In this document: in pieces, positions 1 through 9,022 of the stretch
How positions within the stretch are numbered: the first letter of the stretch is position 1
How the letters are laid out: every line of letters starts with the position of its first letter
Assembly (NCBI RefSeq): GCF_963678635.1
Contig: NC_087067.1
Span: 27,289,547 to 27,353,546 of the forward strand
Source of the DNA: Symsagittifera roscoffensis
Lineage: Eukaryota; Xenacoelomorpha; Acoela; Convolutidae
DNA length: 64,000 nucleotides
Direction: 5' to 3'
Notes under the pieces: generated by a model
What the model saw: the letters and a program-made list of their open reading frames with translations, nothing else
Database searches by the model: none
Told to the model about the DNA's origin: nothing
Program-made: the position numbers and the translations under genes

Positions 1-240
1 TTCAATTTAGACAGATTCGGAAAACTCATTATGAAATAAGTTCACTACAATCGCATCTAATTTGTTGACATTTCACTTTGTAAAGTTAATGCCAAACTGT
101 TAACAATATCCTTTCGGGTCAACGAACATGAAGAAAGTCAATTGACCCGCACAACTGCGGTTTCTTCAGTCTCAAATCAATTCCTCGGTCAATTCCTGTC
201 TCCACTACCCAACTAACTTTAAAAGTACCGTTTTTGACGC

Positions 241-330
241 TAAGTTGATCTAGGTCACCGATATTGCCAAAAAAAATTGGCGTTGAACATAATCATTGCA
301 TTCGAATGTATCTAGTTTTTTCAATTTTCT
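241..330 (+). repeat. Copy A of a ~90-bp dispersed direct repeat
   Basis: This stretch is similar to 2318-2412: both share GGTCACC, ATATTGCCAAAAA, GCATTCGAATGT and CAATTTTC in the same order, with small indels. The two copies lie about 2 kb apart in direct orientation. They could be the ends of an old insertion or a local duplication; I cannot tell which. Confidence 0.6.
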
Positions 331-516
331 TTAAACAAGTGAGGCAAATAAATCAATTAACCAAAAACGAAAAGGATATGACTACACGGATAGCCAGTTA
401 CCGTGCAAGTAGCACAGAATTTTCCGACCATTCTTTAAAAAATTACAGGAAATCAAATTAGTGAAGTTTTTTCAGCGTGGTTTGATAAAGGATCTGCCCT
501 AAAACTATAACTAACT

Positions 517-572
517 CATATTCGGCAGTCATAAAGGCTAATCAAATCATATTCAGCAGTCATAAAGGCAAA
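517..572 (+). repeat. Two-copy tandem repeat, period 31
   Basis: CATATTC(G/A)GCAGTCATAAAGGC occurs at 517 and again at 548 with one mismatch in the shared part. It is a small local duplication with no evident function. Confidence 0.75.
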
Positions 573-1006
573 AAACTAATTTAACTTTCTGAAAATTTAA
601 GTTTTCAGGGCTTAAATTAAGCATAAGTAAGCTGTTGTAAGCCTGCTCACTCGCTTTATTCGCTCGAAATTGAAATACTGAAAGCTATTTGAAATTTTTC
701 AAATGTCTTTCGAATGAAGACTGAAAGGGCCTCAATTTGGTGTATCAGTCGACCCGACCCATTCAGATGATTATTTGTGGTACCTGATTTTGCGCGGAAA
801 ACTATTTAGAAAGGAAAAAATTAAAACACACCCGAACACAAAGTTCCTTCACATTAATCAAATGGCCGGAACAAAAGTCAGTAAATTTAAACATAGCAAG
901 AATAAATCAAAAAATTTTTCTATTAATCATAGTAAAAAAAGGAAATTACTTAAAAGAAATTCGCTGAAAACTCGTGCGCGGGCAACTAAGTCGCTCAAAT
1001 ATCAGT

Positions 1007-1076
1007 CGACACAATTTTATGATTTAAAAAAACTGTTACTGACGACGCAATTTTATGATTAAAAAAAAAACTGTTA
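1007..1076 (+). repeat. Two-copy tandem repeat, period 36
   Basis: CGAC(A/G)CAATTTTATGATT followed by an A-run and ACTGTTAC occurs twice in tandem, at 1007 and 1043. This is a local duplication in A/T-rich DNA. Confidence 0.75.
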
Positions 1077-2317
1077 CAGATTTGAAACTAGGACCTTTGC
1101 CTTCCTAGCTGATTTTTTTGCAGTTATTTGCCGTCTAGTGATGGCAAAATGTTGACAAGCGAACTAAAAATTATAGCCAACAGACAGTTGAAAATGAGTC
1201 AATAAATGCAAGGAAACAGAAAAGACAAACTAATTTGTTTTTTTGATAAAACTTCAACAACAATTTCAAAAAAGGGACAATTAAACTGGGCCCTTCCTTC
1301 ATGCGTCGATCCGTGCACAGGTTGGATAGGGCCATACCAACGCTGTGAAAATACATCGGCAAAATTTAAAGCACCCAGAGAACTGTCAATTAAAATCTAG
1401 CCTCCTCGATTATAGCACTGATGGAATTGTCTATGTTGTATGTAATTTTAAGTTTTGCACCCCCCCCCCCCTAGGGAGAGGATTGCACTCCTCAGAAGTA
1501 CAAAACTTATTTTGGTTCTTATAAAGTTTATTGCGTCGGAGTATGATTCGTTCCGTTTTTTAGCTTAATTTCTCTGCTAGTTTCTGGACGATTTTTGTTT
1601 TTCTTAAATGAGCCTGGTTTTTTTCAAGTAGAAAAAAACACATGGCGTTACAGCTCGTTGAATTTCAAAAACAATTTAAGATAGACTTCTTGAAAAAAAC
1701 TTGCTGCATTTAAGAAAACTGTATTACTATGAAAGTTTTTTTGCTGGGAATTTCCACTAAATTCCACTTTCAAAAATAGAAGTCGATCACAAATTTCGTG
1801 ACCTTTACAGCTTCAGAACTGGAGAGCGCAACTTACCTAACTTTTAGCAGATTAAATTGAACTCAAACAAAGCTTAAATAACTAGAAACATCGATAAATG
1901 CATAAATATGTATGAACACACTACTATAAAAAACAGGATTTTAGAGGACTTCCTGAAAAAAAATAGAGGACTAAAAAATAGAAGACTTTCTGAAAAAAAT
2001 CATTACAAACTATATCAGAGTCTGAACGACGATTATCATTTCTTTGATAAAAAAAACACCGCGCAGATACGTTTTGAATAAGATTCATTGCCTTTGTCAC
2101 TTAAGCCGAAAATTTGGTAATCTGCAAAATGTGATTTTTGTATAAAAATTACATTTTTTTCATCAATTTCCTACCTACTACAAACAATTCGCATCTAGTC
2201 TGATGATTATTTTTTATAAGAAAAACCATTTATGATTTTAATCATTTTTTGTTAATCGCCCGCAAAATCATTTCATGCAACCTAATTAACCAAAACAATG
2301 CCGATATTTGACCGATA

Positions 2318-2412
2318 AGTTCATCAAGGTCACCAATATTGCCAAAAATTTGGTGTTAACTATTTAAAATATGTTCAATGCATTCGAATGTGTTTAGCAT
2401 GCTCAATTTTCA
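2318..2412 (+). repeat. Copy B of the ~90-bp dispersed direct repeat
   Basis: This is the partner of the copy at 241-330. It ends just downstream of the stop codon of the psf-3-like gene, so it occupies that gene's 3' flank or 3' UTR. Confidence 0.6.
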
Positions 2413-2430
2413 CTACGTCTCTCTCTTGAC

Positions 2431-2967
2431 TTATCCAAAAAACTCCTCCCCTGGTTTACCTTGTCCATGTTGAAACAGATTTTTTTCTGCAACGTCCAAG
2501 GAAGACGTTATTGCACCTATGTCTGAATTCATTGAGTTCATAGATAAATCAGCTAGCATTCTGAATCGACCGATGAAACACTCCATCAACGCATCTCGTA
2601 CGTCCTCATTATCCGGTATTGTGGAAAACTCGGAACACCTTAACCCATAACCATAATAATAAAGCGAATGCTTCGACAGATCCATAGCCGCGGAATCAGC
2701 GCGCATGATCTCTTTGAAGACATTTTTAAAGGGCAAAGGTTTGTCGACTGAAACGATATTTCGTGATCGATTACACAAATCTCTAGCCAGCCAGTACGGC
2801 AATTCTAATTTTGTTCCGGATTGTACGTTTTCATTTGCACTTCCGCCGTTTTTAGGATCGATAAAGCCCAGCTGGTAGAGAGGTACTTCAAGCTTGCACG
2901 GAAACTTAACTTCGTCAGCCAAAATTTCATCTAGGCTAAAGTATGATCCATACGATCCCAAAGACAT
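2431..2967 (-). CDS. psf-3: GINS complex subunit Psf3 (GINS3)
   Basis: Psf3 is one of four subunits of the GINS complex, which joins Cdc45 and Mcm2-7 to form the nuclear replicative helicase. The single-exon ORF encodes 178 residues. Recognisable family stretches are FSLDEILADE (residues 10-19, the N-terminal B-domain strand region), GTKLELPYWLA (51-61), YYGYGLR (104-110), FIGRFR (131-136) and the EKNLFQHGQ helix (161-169), in the same order as in the human protein. Human Psf3 is about 216 residues; here the C-terminal tail after the FQxGQ helix is short. The start is chosen because the ATG directly follows a splice-acceptor-like TTTTTAG and keeps the family N-terminus. A GT within GGACAAGGTAAACC near the end could be a splice donor, but reading through it gives a Psf3-like ending, so I kept the open frame. 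It is the only host gene in the window. Confidence 0.9.
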   Translation of the reverse strand: MSLGSYGSYFSLDEILADEVKFPCKLEVPLYQLGFIDPKNGGSANENVQSGTKLELPYWLARDLCNRSRNIVSVDKPLPFKNVFKEIMRADSAAMDLSKHSLYYYGYGLRCSEFSTIPDNEDVRDALMECFIGRFRMLADLSMNSMNSDIGAITSSLDVAEKNLFQHGQGKPGEEFFG

Positions 2968-2980
2968 CTAAAAATTAGCA
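2968..2980 (-). promoter_or_regulatory. Probable splice-leader (trans-splice) acceptor of psf-3
   Basis: On the minus strand GCTAATTTTTAG directly abuts the psf-3 ATG. A T-rich tract ending in AG immediately before a start codon is typical of nematode genes that receive a spliced leader. The alternative is an ordinary intron acceptor with an upstream non-coding exon. Confidence 0.5.
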
Positions 2981-3696
2981 TTTGCTCTTTGTGTAAAATA
3001 ACTGCAACTCAAAACAAATTCTTATTTTATTCAATGTTAGTATACTAGTTTTAATATTTGACTAGCTTCAATGACAAAAAAAAACTTTATTCGCCAGTTG
3101 AAAGAATCTTCAGTGGGAATTAAAAATGTAAAAAATTTGTGCATCATCAGGTTTAGAAGTAAAAAAGATTTTTCAAAATGATCATCGATCATAAAATTAT
3201 CCTAAGACAATGTACAAGTGTAGAAGATCATACTTTGAGTATATAATCAGAAGGTCATAAGTATCATAGTAACCGAGGTTACAGTCAGGAGTCCCATCAT
3301 CACATACTCCAGTTAGGATCCTAAAATTTTCTAGACAAATGTATGTATTATGGACTCGGCCCTAAGGGCCCGGGATTACTCCCTAATAATATATATCTTA
3401 AACATATTTTGAATACATTTACTTGAAATACATTCTCCTCCCTAAATAGTTAGTATTACAAAGAACACTCACGAAATGACAACGCAAATTTAAAATTGCA
3501 CCAATAATAACTCAAATGACAATGCATTAAATGCTGACTTGACTTAATTCCTGCAATATTGTTTATTGGTGTATTTATATAATGCTGGTATGGGCCCTAT
3601 CAAGTCAAGTCAAGTCAAGTTTTTATGACCATTAGGCAGTGCCTCTTGTGGTCATTTGAAATGTTTTTTTCCTATCTCCGTTCAAATTCGTACATG
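2981..3696. other. Upstream flank of psf-3, no gene seen
   Basis: AT-rich DNA between the host gene and the outermost retroelement. It presumably includes the psf-3 promoter, but I can name no promoter element. It contains a short GGGCCC-containing inverted segment near 3360-3375 and a (TCAAG)n microsatellite at 3600-3620, then passes into the E3 LTR terminus at 3697. Confidence 0.5.
3600..3620 (+). repeat. (TCAAG)4 microsatellite
   Basis: Four perfect tandem copies of TCAAG lie about 80 bp outside the E3 LTR terminus. Confidence 0.9.
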
Positions 3697-3847
3697 TGTA
3701 ACATTCGCCCAAATACTACACAGCGACGGAGCGTAGAAAAAGTACCTATTAACGACTGGCAGGCGCCAGTTACCTTAATCCTACTCGTTTTTCACCGTCT
3801 CGACCTTGCCAGTTGATTTTCTGGTCTGTTTAGGGCAAAGTAAAAAG
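3697..3847 (-). mobile_element. E3 3' LTR, terminal part (left fragment)
   Basis: The plus strand starts with TGTAACATTCG at 3697, the same 11-bp terminus as the E1 and E2 LTR ends read in this orientation. The following 150 bp align loosely with the reverse complement of the E1 LTR, for example CGACTGGC(T/A)(A/G)GCG, then a T-run followed by (A/C)ACCGTCTC. The similarity is cut at 3847 by E2 and resumes at 51385, so this is the outer end of the 3' LTR of the oldest element. Confidence 0.75.
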
Positions 3848-4764
3848 TGTAACATTCGTCTACTGCAGTCACACATGAGGCTTAAGAAAAATAGGCCCTA
3901 TAACCACTGGCTCAAGGGTCAGGGACACTATCTCTTGTGTTTTTCTACCTCAAGAACGGTCGGAGCCAGTTCGGTTCGTTTGTGACATGAGACTACGACC
4001 CGTTACAGCTTAAAGGCTACTACTAAAATATCCCCCCACTCTAGAATTAGAAACGTCCCCATACTTAGGTCTCTAGATACCCAAAATACATGAACGCCGT
4101 TAAAAACCGGGTTGGAACAATCCGTTAAGTTGCTTTTTTATTAGACAGTGGAACTTTGATCCATTTCAGATGGATCAACCTAAAACTCGCCTTATCTCAA
4201 CATAACAATTATAAAACACACTCTAGGAATTTAAATTTGTACTCACATAGTAGCACGCTCAAGAAGTGGGAAATAATCCAGTCGGTAGTTAACTCAAGAA
4301 TTAAATAACGTAACTAAATGAGTCTAATGTTTTATAGTTTGAACAATGAGAACGAGTTTATACTCTAGACAATAGTTTTCTTGTGAACCATTAGGACACT
4401 CAAGCTGTCCACCTTTCCACCGAAGGTTCACTCTCGTCCAGTTCCGAATAATACTCCAGTCGCTATAATCCAATTCGTGGGAATGCTCTCGTCTCTGTCA
4501 CAGATGGGACAGCTCTACTCTCGATTATGATAGTGGTGGAAATTGCGAATAGCAATTTCCTACTGCTTTTTCTTACAACTTTCCCGCGTGTGTGACTCAA
4601 TCGTTCTGAAATTGTTCTGATTTCTTTTTTCTGATTTTCAGTTCTCGCGAGAAAATCGTGCATGACAGTTTCCATTCGAAATTTTGAAAAATTAAATTTC
4701 ACTCCAAAATCAAGTGTTTTTTGCTTCTCTCAAGGTCAAACTTCCAAATATGACCGACTGGCCA
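3848..4764 (-). repeat. E2 3' LTR
   Basis: This copy is nearly identical to 50470-51384. On the plus strand it begins TGTAACATTCG and ends at the TGACCGACTGGCCA side next to the polypurine tract. It holds six copies of CTCAAG, all in the same orientation (3911, 3949, 4258, 4293, 4399, 4729; CTTGAG in the element sense). Differences from the other LTR cluster near 4153-4196 and at the end near 4669-4763. Confidence 0.93.
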
Positions 4765-4777
4765 ATACTCCCCGGAC
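4765..4777 (-). promoter_or_regulatory. E2 polypurine tract (plus-strand primer site)
   Basis: On the minus strand GTCCGGGGAGTAT lies directly before the 3' LTR, where Ty3/gypsy elements prime plus-strand DNA synthesis. The core GTCCGGGGAGTA is identical to the tract that abuts the E1 3' LTR. Confidence 0.8.
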
Positions 4778-5071
4778 TCGAGATCGATGTCCTCATCGCG
4801 CGCTGTCTTCTGCCAGTGAGTCCCAGAAAAACCGAGTGTTGCTCAAGATACAGTGCCAGTGGTCATTTACAGAAGTTTGCAGCAGATTTAAGCTTATCTA
4901 CACCCCAAAATTCACAGCCATTTAAAATTTTCACACTATTGCTAAACAGCAACCAAAATCTGCATATACCTGCACCCTTGAATTTTCGCTTTTCAAGCCA
5001 ATCATTTTAAAATCTCTTTTGTCCTATTCAATCAGGAAATTGTCATGCAGCATTTCGATTTATATAGTAAA
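4778..5071 (-). other. E2 3' untranslated region, part beyond the E1 insertion
   Basis: Non-coding stretch between the E2 polypurine tract and the E1 insertion point; it continues at 29701. It contains one CTCAAG (4842). No open frame of note. Confidence 0.8.
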
Positions 5072-5993
5072 TGTGACATTCGACCAGAATGGCCAAAATG
5101 CAGTCTCTGCAGAATTCAGGATTTTAGCAGTGGGCCTTCCGGATTGGCGATTTAGAACGGATAAGGACGTTATTTGAATGATTGGCCGAACGGTGAAGGC
5201 TAGAAGATTCTGGAATTCTAAATTTTAAATTTTCGAAGTGATGACGTAACATTTCTGAGAAATGTTAAAACGGCCATTTTGGCTAAAATAGCAGAAAGAA
5301 ACAGAACAACTTTTATCTGCGATTGCGAACAGTACGAAAATCGAGATTGGAAAACGACAACGAACTACAGAATAGCAGAGAACGTTCCGAGTTGCAACTA
5401 TTGTGCTGCTACAATAGTTGCAAGGCCGTTGCCAACAACGGTGAAGGGTGAGAACCAGCCTTCCGGATTAGCAAGAAATCAAGAGTAAGGAGCTTGATTC
5501 GGCGGATTCAAGAATCCGGAAGGGTCTCGGGACGGAAACTTTTATTAACTCACATAAACTTTTAGCATCCTGTCATGTCCTGACTTGAATTTAACTGATA
5601 TTTTGATTAGTTTTGACAAGGATGAGGTGCTAGGAGTTGGGGGGAAAGGGTTGATCCATCTTCGATGGAGATGATGATTTTTATCTACTGAACAAAAACA
5701 ATAGTAATATGATAAGTAGTAGCCCTGTTTTTAGGAGTGACCTCGTGGTCTGGGGATACTGAGACCCAGCTATGAGCTCACTAATTTTGCATGTAATTCA
5801 GTTAATTTGAGCGTTCTGGTCGAAGCCGGAGAACAGTAACGTTTTTGTCAGCCTGATGTAAGAAAGACCACCGAAAAGTACTGGCTTGGTAGAGACGGTT
5901 AAAAACATGCAAAGCTCTGTTTAGACGCTAGCCAGTCGTCTTAAGACTTAGTTTTGTTATCCGTCGATATGTATCTTCCGGGCGAATGTTACA
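5072..5993 (+). repeat. E1 5' LTR
   Basis: Identical to 28779-29700 except at 5900. It contains three copies of the element's TCCGGAAGG-type motif (near 5140, 5459 and 5511), two inverted and one direct. A 69-codon open stretch at 5279-5488 starts at TTG and has no recognisable features, so I do not treat it as a gene. As in other LTRs, promoter and polyadenylation signals should lie here, but I cannot pin them. Confidence 0.97.
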
Positions 5994-6005
5994 TGTATGT
6001 TTTTA

Positions 6006-6020
6006 TGGCGCTCCTGGGTG
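6006..6020 (+). promoter_or_regulatory. E1 primer binding site, probably tRNA-Asn
   Basis: TGGCGCTCCTGGGTG starts 12 nt after the LTR. Its complement, CACCCAGGAGCGCCA, has the form of a mature tRNA 3' end: CCA, discriminator G, a 7-nt acceptor strand and part of the T-stem CCACC pattern known from eukaryotic tRNA-Asn. E2 has the same 15 bases at the same 12-nt spacing. The tRNA identity is inferred from memory of tRNA-Asn T-arms. Confidence 0.7.
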
Positions 6021-6567
6021 TTATTCTTTCATAACATCATGACCGGCGGAACCGTTAACGAGCACTCCGCGCCGAGCGGATGCTCACATTAACGCCCTTA
6101 ATAGGCCTAAACTGCCGGGGCGGAAGGGTAGTTCGGAACGCGGAAGCCTTCCGGATTACCGTGAATAGTTTTTTAACCTAGTTAAGACCGAAAATTCACG
6201 AACCAGGAAGGGTGGGGGGAATCATGAACCCCTCATCCCCTGAGTGGTTTGTGACCAAAAACACTTAAAGATATCAGCAAAACCAAACAAAAAGTAGTAT
6301 AGTACCCAAGAAAAACAAAAAACATAAAAAATAACTGAAAAAACCAAAAACAGTAAAAAAAAAAAAAAAAAAAAAAAAGTAAAAAATCAGTAGAAATCAT
6401 CCCCCCAGACAAGATGTGATTCAACCCCCCCGTTTGTTGTTGATTGATATATTGTTGTTACAGGCATTTATATCAGTCAGGATCGTTACGATCAATTTTG
6501 TGGCCCGTTTGTGAGGCTTGTACTGTAGGGTTATTTGAGCATTTAAGCACGTTAATGATAAATTGCG

Positions 6568-8246
6568 CTCAATCCGGAAGGATCAGCTGATTTGCGCTCA
6601 ATTCGGAAGGGTCTTGGGTGAAGACCGATCCGGCAAGCAGTTCAAGGAGCAACAAGAAGGGGCTCAACGACAACAACAATCGACTGTTGGGTATCGTTAA
6701 CAAGTTTTGTATCCCTTTTGGTACAAAAAGTAAGATAGTAATCTGTGGGGGGCTCGACAGTGCTGCACTGTAGTGACCCTTCACCGAACTGCGAATATCC
6801 GAGTTAAGCACCTTAATTCGGATAATAAACAAACCCGGAGGGGTATAGTATTACTAATATTATTATTCATATAGCCTATATTAATAGTCACATATCGTTT
6901 TTCAGTGAAAAACAACGAAAACAGACCGGTTTTTAGGGTCAAAATAGCGATATTTTGATCCCCCCACAAGTTGCGATTTTTGAGATATCGATATTTTTTG
7001 AAACGGAAAAAAGCGCTAAGTTAGTGTGTTACATCGTAACTGCACTACTGTAATAAGTAGAACCGGTTAACTTTAGTTCGGAAGTAGTTGGAACTAGTTT
7101 GGTACCAAAAACCAAATTTTCCCAATTTTTGATAGTAAGAAACACTAAAAATTTAGAAAATTTTTTGAAATTTTTGAGGTAGGACAGTAAAAATAGTTGT
7201 TCGGACAACGTCCACTAGTGAATCTACAAGTCTTAAAATCCGCTACTCGAAAGCCTTCCGGGTTGCAGAGAAATCGAACATAACGTGTTTGATTTGGTGG
7301 ATTCATCAATCCGGAGGGGTCCAGGTAGCATAGTTTTTCGCAAATTTTTTCTACAATAGCGTTTTAGATCGGGTCTTTTGCATTGAACTAGAAGAGTATA
7401 GGCCTTCTGAGCTCGGATCAATAATTTTTAGGTCGAAAGGACCAGATTTGCGGAAAAAGTTAGGCGGAACCTATAAGAGAGAAAATTTTTGAGTTTGGAA
7501 GAAAGACGTTTTAGTTAATAACTTTGGAACTACTGAGCATATTGAGTTGATCTTGGTACCAATAGATCAGAAATTAGCTGAACTTACTAGTAGGAAAGAG
7601 AATTACTCGAAAAAGCGAGCGAGAAAATTTTTTGAGATTGTTTTTAGCAAATTACACAAATCCGGAGGGGTACACCCTTCACGTTTTATAAATTTTTCTG
7701 AAAAACCCTTATACCCCTACCAAAAGTTGATAGCGATTGAACTAAGTAACTTAGGACAGTTCTAGACAAAAAGGGAGGGCTGAAGGCACAAGACAACCAT
7801 AATAGAGTCGAAATTAGGCAAGTGATAAGACCCTTCACCGTTAGTGTGAATTGTCAAATAAGTGCCTTAACTTCAATCCGGAGGGGTCTAGGAAAGGACC
7901 CTATACCCTTCCCAGTTAATTCAAACAGCATAATAGCAACGCAGAACGTATCCGGAGGGGTATAAGCTGAAATTAAGAAAACTACAAAAAGCTACTTTGA
8001 CAGAGCTAAGGGCTCCGAATCCGAAGGGGTCGAAATTTTTCAAAGTCAGAGGGGTCCGAATCCGGAGGGGTCTACTTTCCACAAAACCGGAGGGGTCCGA
8101 ATCCGGAGGGGTCTTGTAGTTGCTAATTTGGAGGGGTCCAAATCCGGAGGGGTCTACTATTAACTAACTCGGAGGGGTCCCAATCCGGAGGGGTCTATAT
8201 TCTGACAGTCCGGAAGGGTCCTATTTGTGCCAATCCGGAGGGGTAT
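6568..8246 (+). repeat. E1 leader motif array, ATCCGGAGGGGTC
   Basis: The motif (A)ATCCGG(A/G)(A/G)GGGTC(T/C) recurs in the sense direction at about 6570, 6602, 6834, 7310, 7662, 7877, 7949 and 8020, then densely at 8046-8246. In the dense part half and full copies alternate, for example AGAGGGGTCCGAATCCGGAGG. Spacing is irregular, so this is not a simple tandem satellite. Inverted copies are few (6145, 7253). The same motif occurs in the LTR. Confidence 0.85.
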
Positions 8247-9022
8247 TATTTTATTAAGGACTTAGGTAAACGAAAGAAAGACTAAAAAGCGAGAGGTATT
8301 AGGTTATTAATACACAGGCTAGGTATCAGTGACTGCACTGGTAACTTGCCTTTCAAAAAGAACCAGACTAATACAAAACAGGTCCGAACTCGGATATTCG
8401 CGACACTAAGTCTAAATTAAAAAGAGCGTGACTCATTGGTGTGGATTGAAACATAATACGTTTTTGGGAAAGGTGACTGCCCTGAGGATTTTAGTAGGTC
8501 TAGCTCGGGCAGTCCGAAGGCAGATAGGTAACACAATACTCGGTGGGTGCAATAGACGCCCACTTGAGAAAATTACTGCCTTCAAAGTTTTGTCTGTTTG
8601 GTGCAGCACCAAGCAGGGAAAGCTTTTTCTTTAAAAGACAGGTTCGACTATTGTACTGCGACCGACTAAGAGTACAAGACACATACGTTTTTTTTATATA
8701 TACATTCATATTGTGTCAATATATAATTTTTGTTTTTGATTTTAAATCAACCTAAACTGTGCTTGATTGGGTGGTGACTACACTATCTTTTAAATTGACT
8801 GATAACATCATATTGTGCTAGTTTCCAGATCTTTGGACCGATAATCGGCTAGTGTGAATAAATTTTATACAAACTGTATTCTGACAACATACAGGGATTC
8901 GTGGTCACTATTTAATAGAATCTGGTGAAATTTATTGTGTTGTGTCATTATTATTGTTAATAAAACTATAAGGTCTCTAGCAATTGAGTCAAGAGTAGGC
9001 ATAGGAAAGTGACAAATAAAGA

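Larger units (their letters stand above)
1..2430. other. AT-rich intergenic host DNA, no gene recognised
   Basis: No open frame in this stretch shows recognisable protein features; the longest ones are lysine-rich translations of A-rich DNA. It holds a run of twelve C at about 1460-1471, many short A and T runs, two small tandem duplications and one member of a ~90-bp repeat pair (listed separately). It lies downstream of the minus-strand psf-3-like gene. Confidence 0.6.
5994..9022 (+). other. E1 5' leader (3 kb), non-coding
   Basis: A long leader between the 5' LTR and ORF1, full of stops in all frames. Near its start, CCTTCCGGATTACCGTGA(6145-6162) is also found in similar form in the E2 leader (CCTTCCGGTTGTACCGTGA on the minus strand near 50310-50330), so this piece is conserved. 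A run of A lies near 6356-6378. About twenty copies of an ATCCGGAGGGGTC-type motif are spread over 6140-8246. Near the end GGTCTCTAG (8971-8979) is a weak splice-acceptor candidate before ORF1. Confidence 0.8.

Noticed and set aside
775-1062. 95-codon lysine-rich frame in host DNA
   Set aside because: It has no ATG-supported start beyond ATT and overlaps the tandem A-rich repeats; composition explains it.
5279-5488. 69-codon open frame repeated in both E1 LTRs (also 28986-29195)
   Set aside because: It starts at TTG, has no recognisable feature, and exists twice only because the LTR is duplicated.
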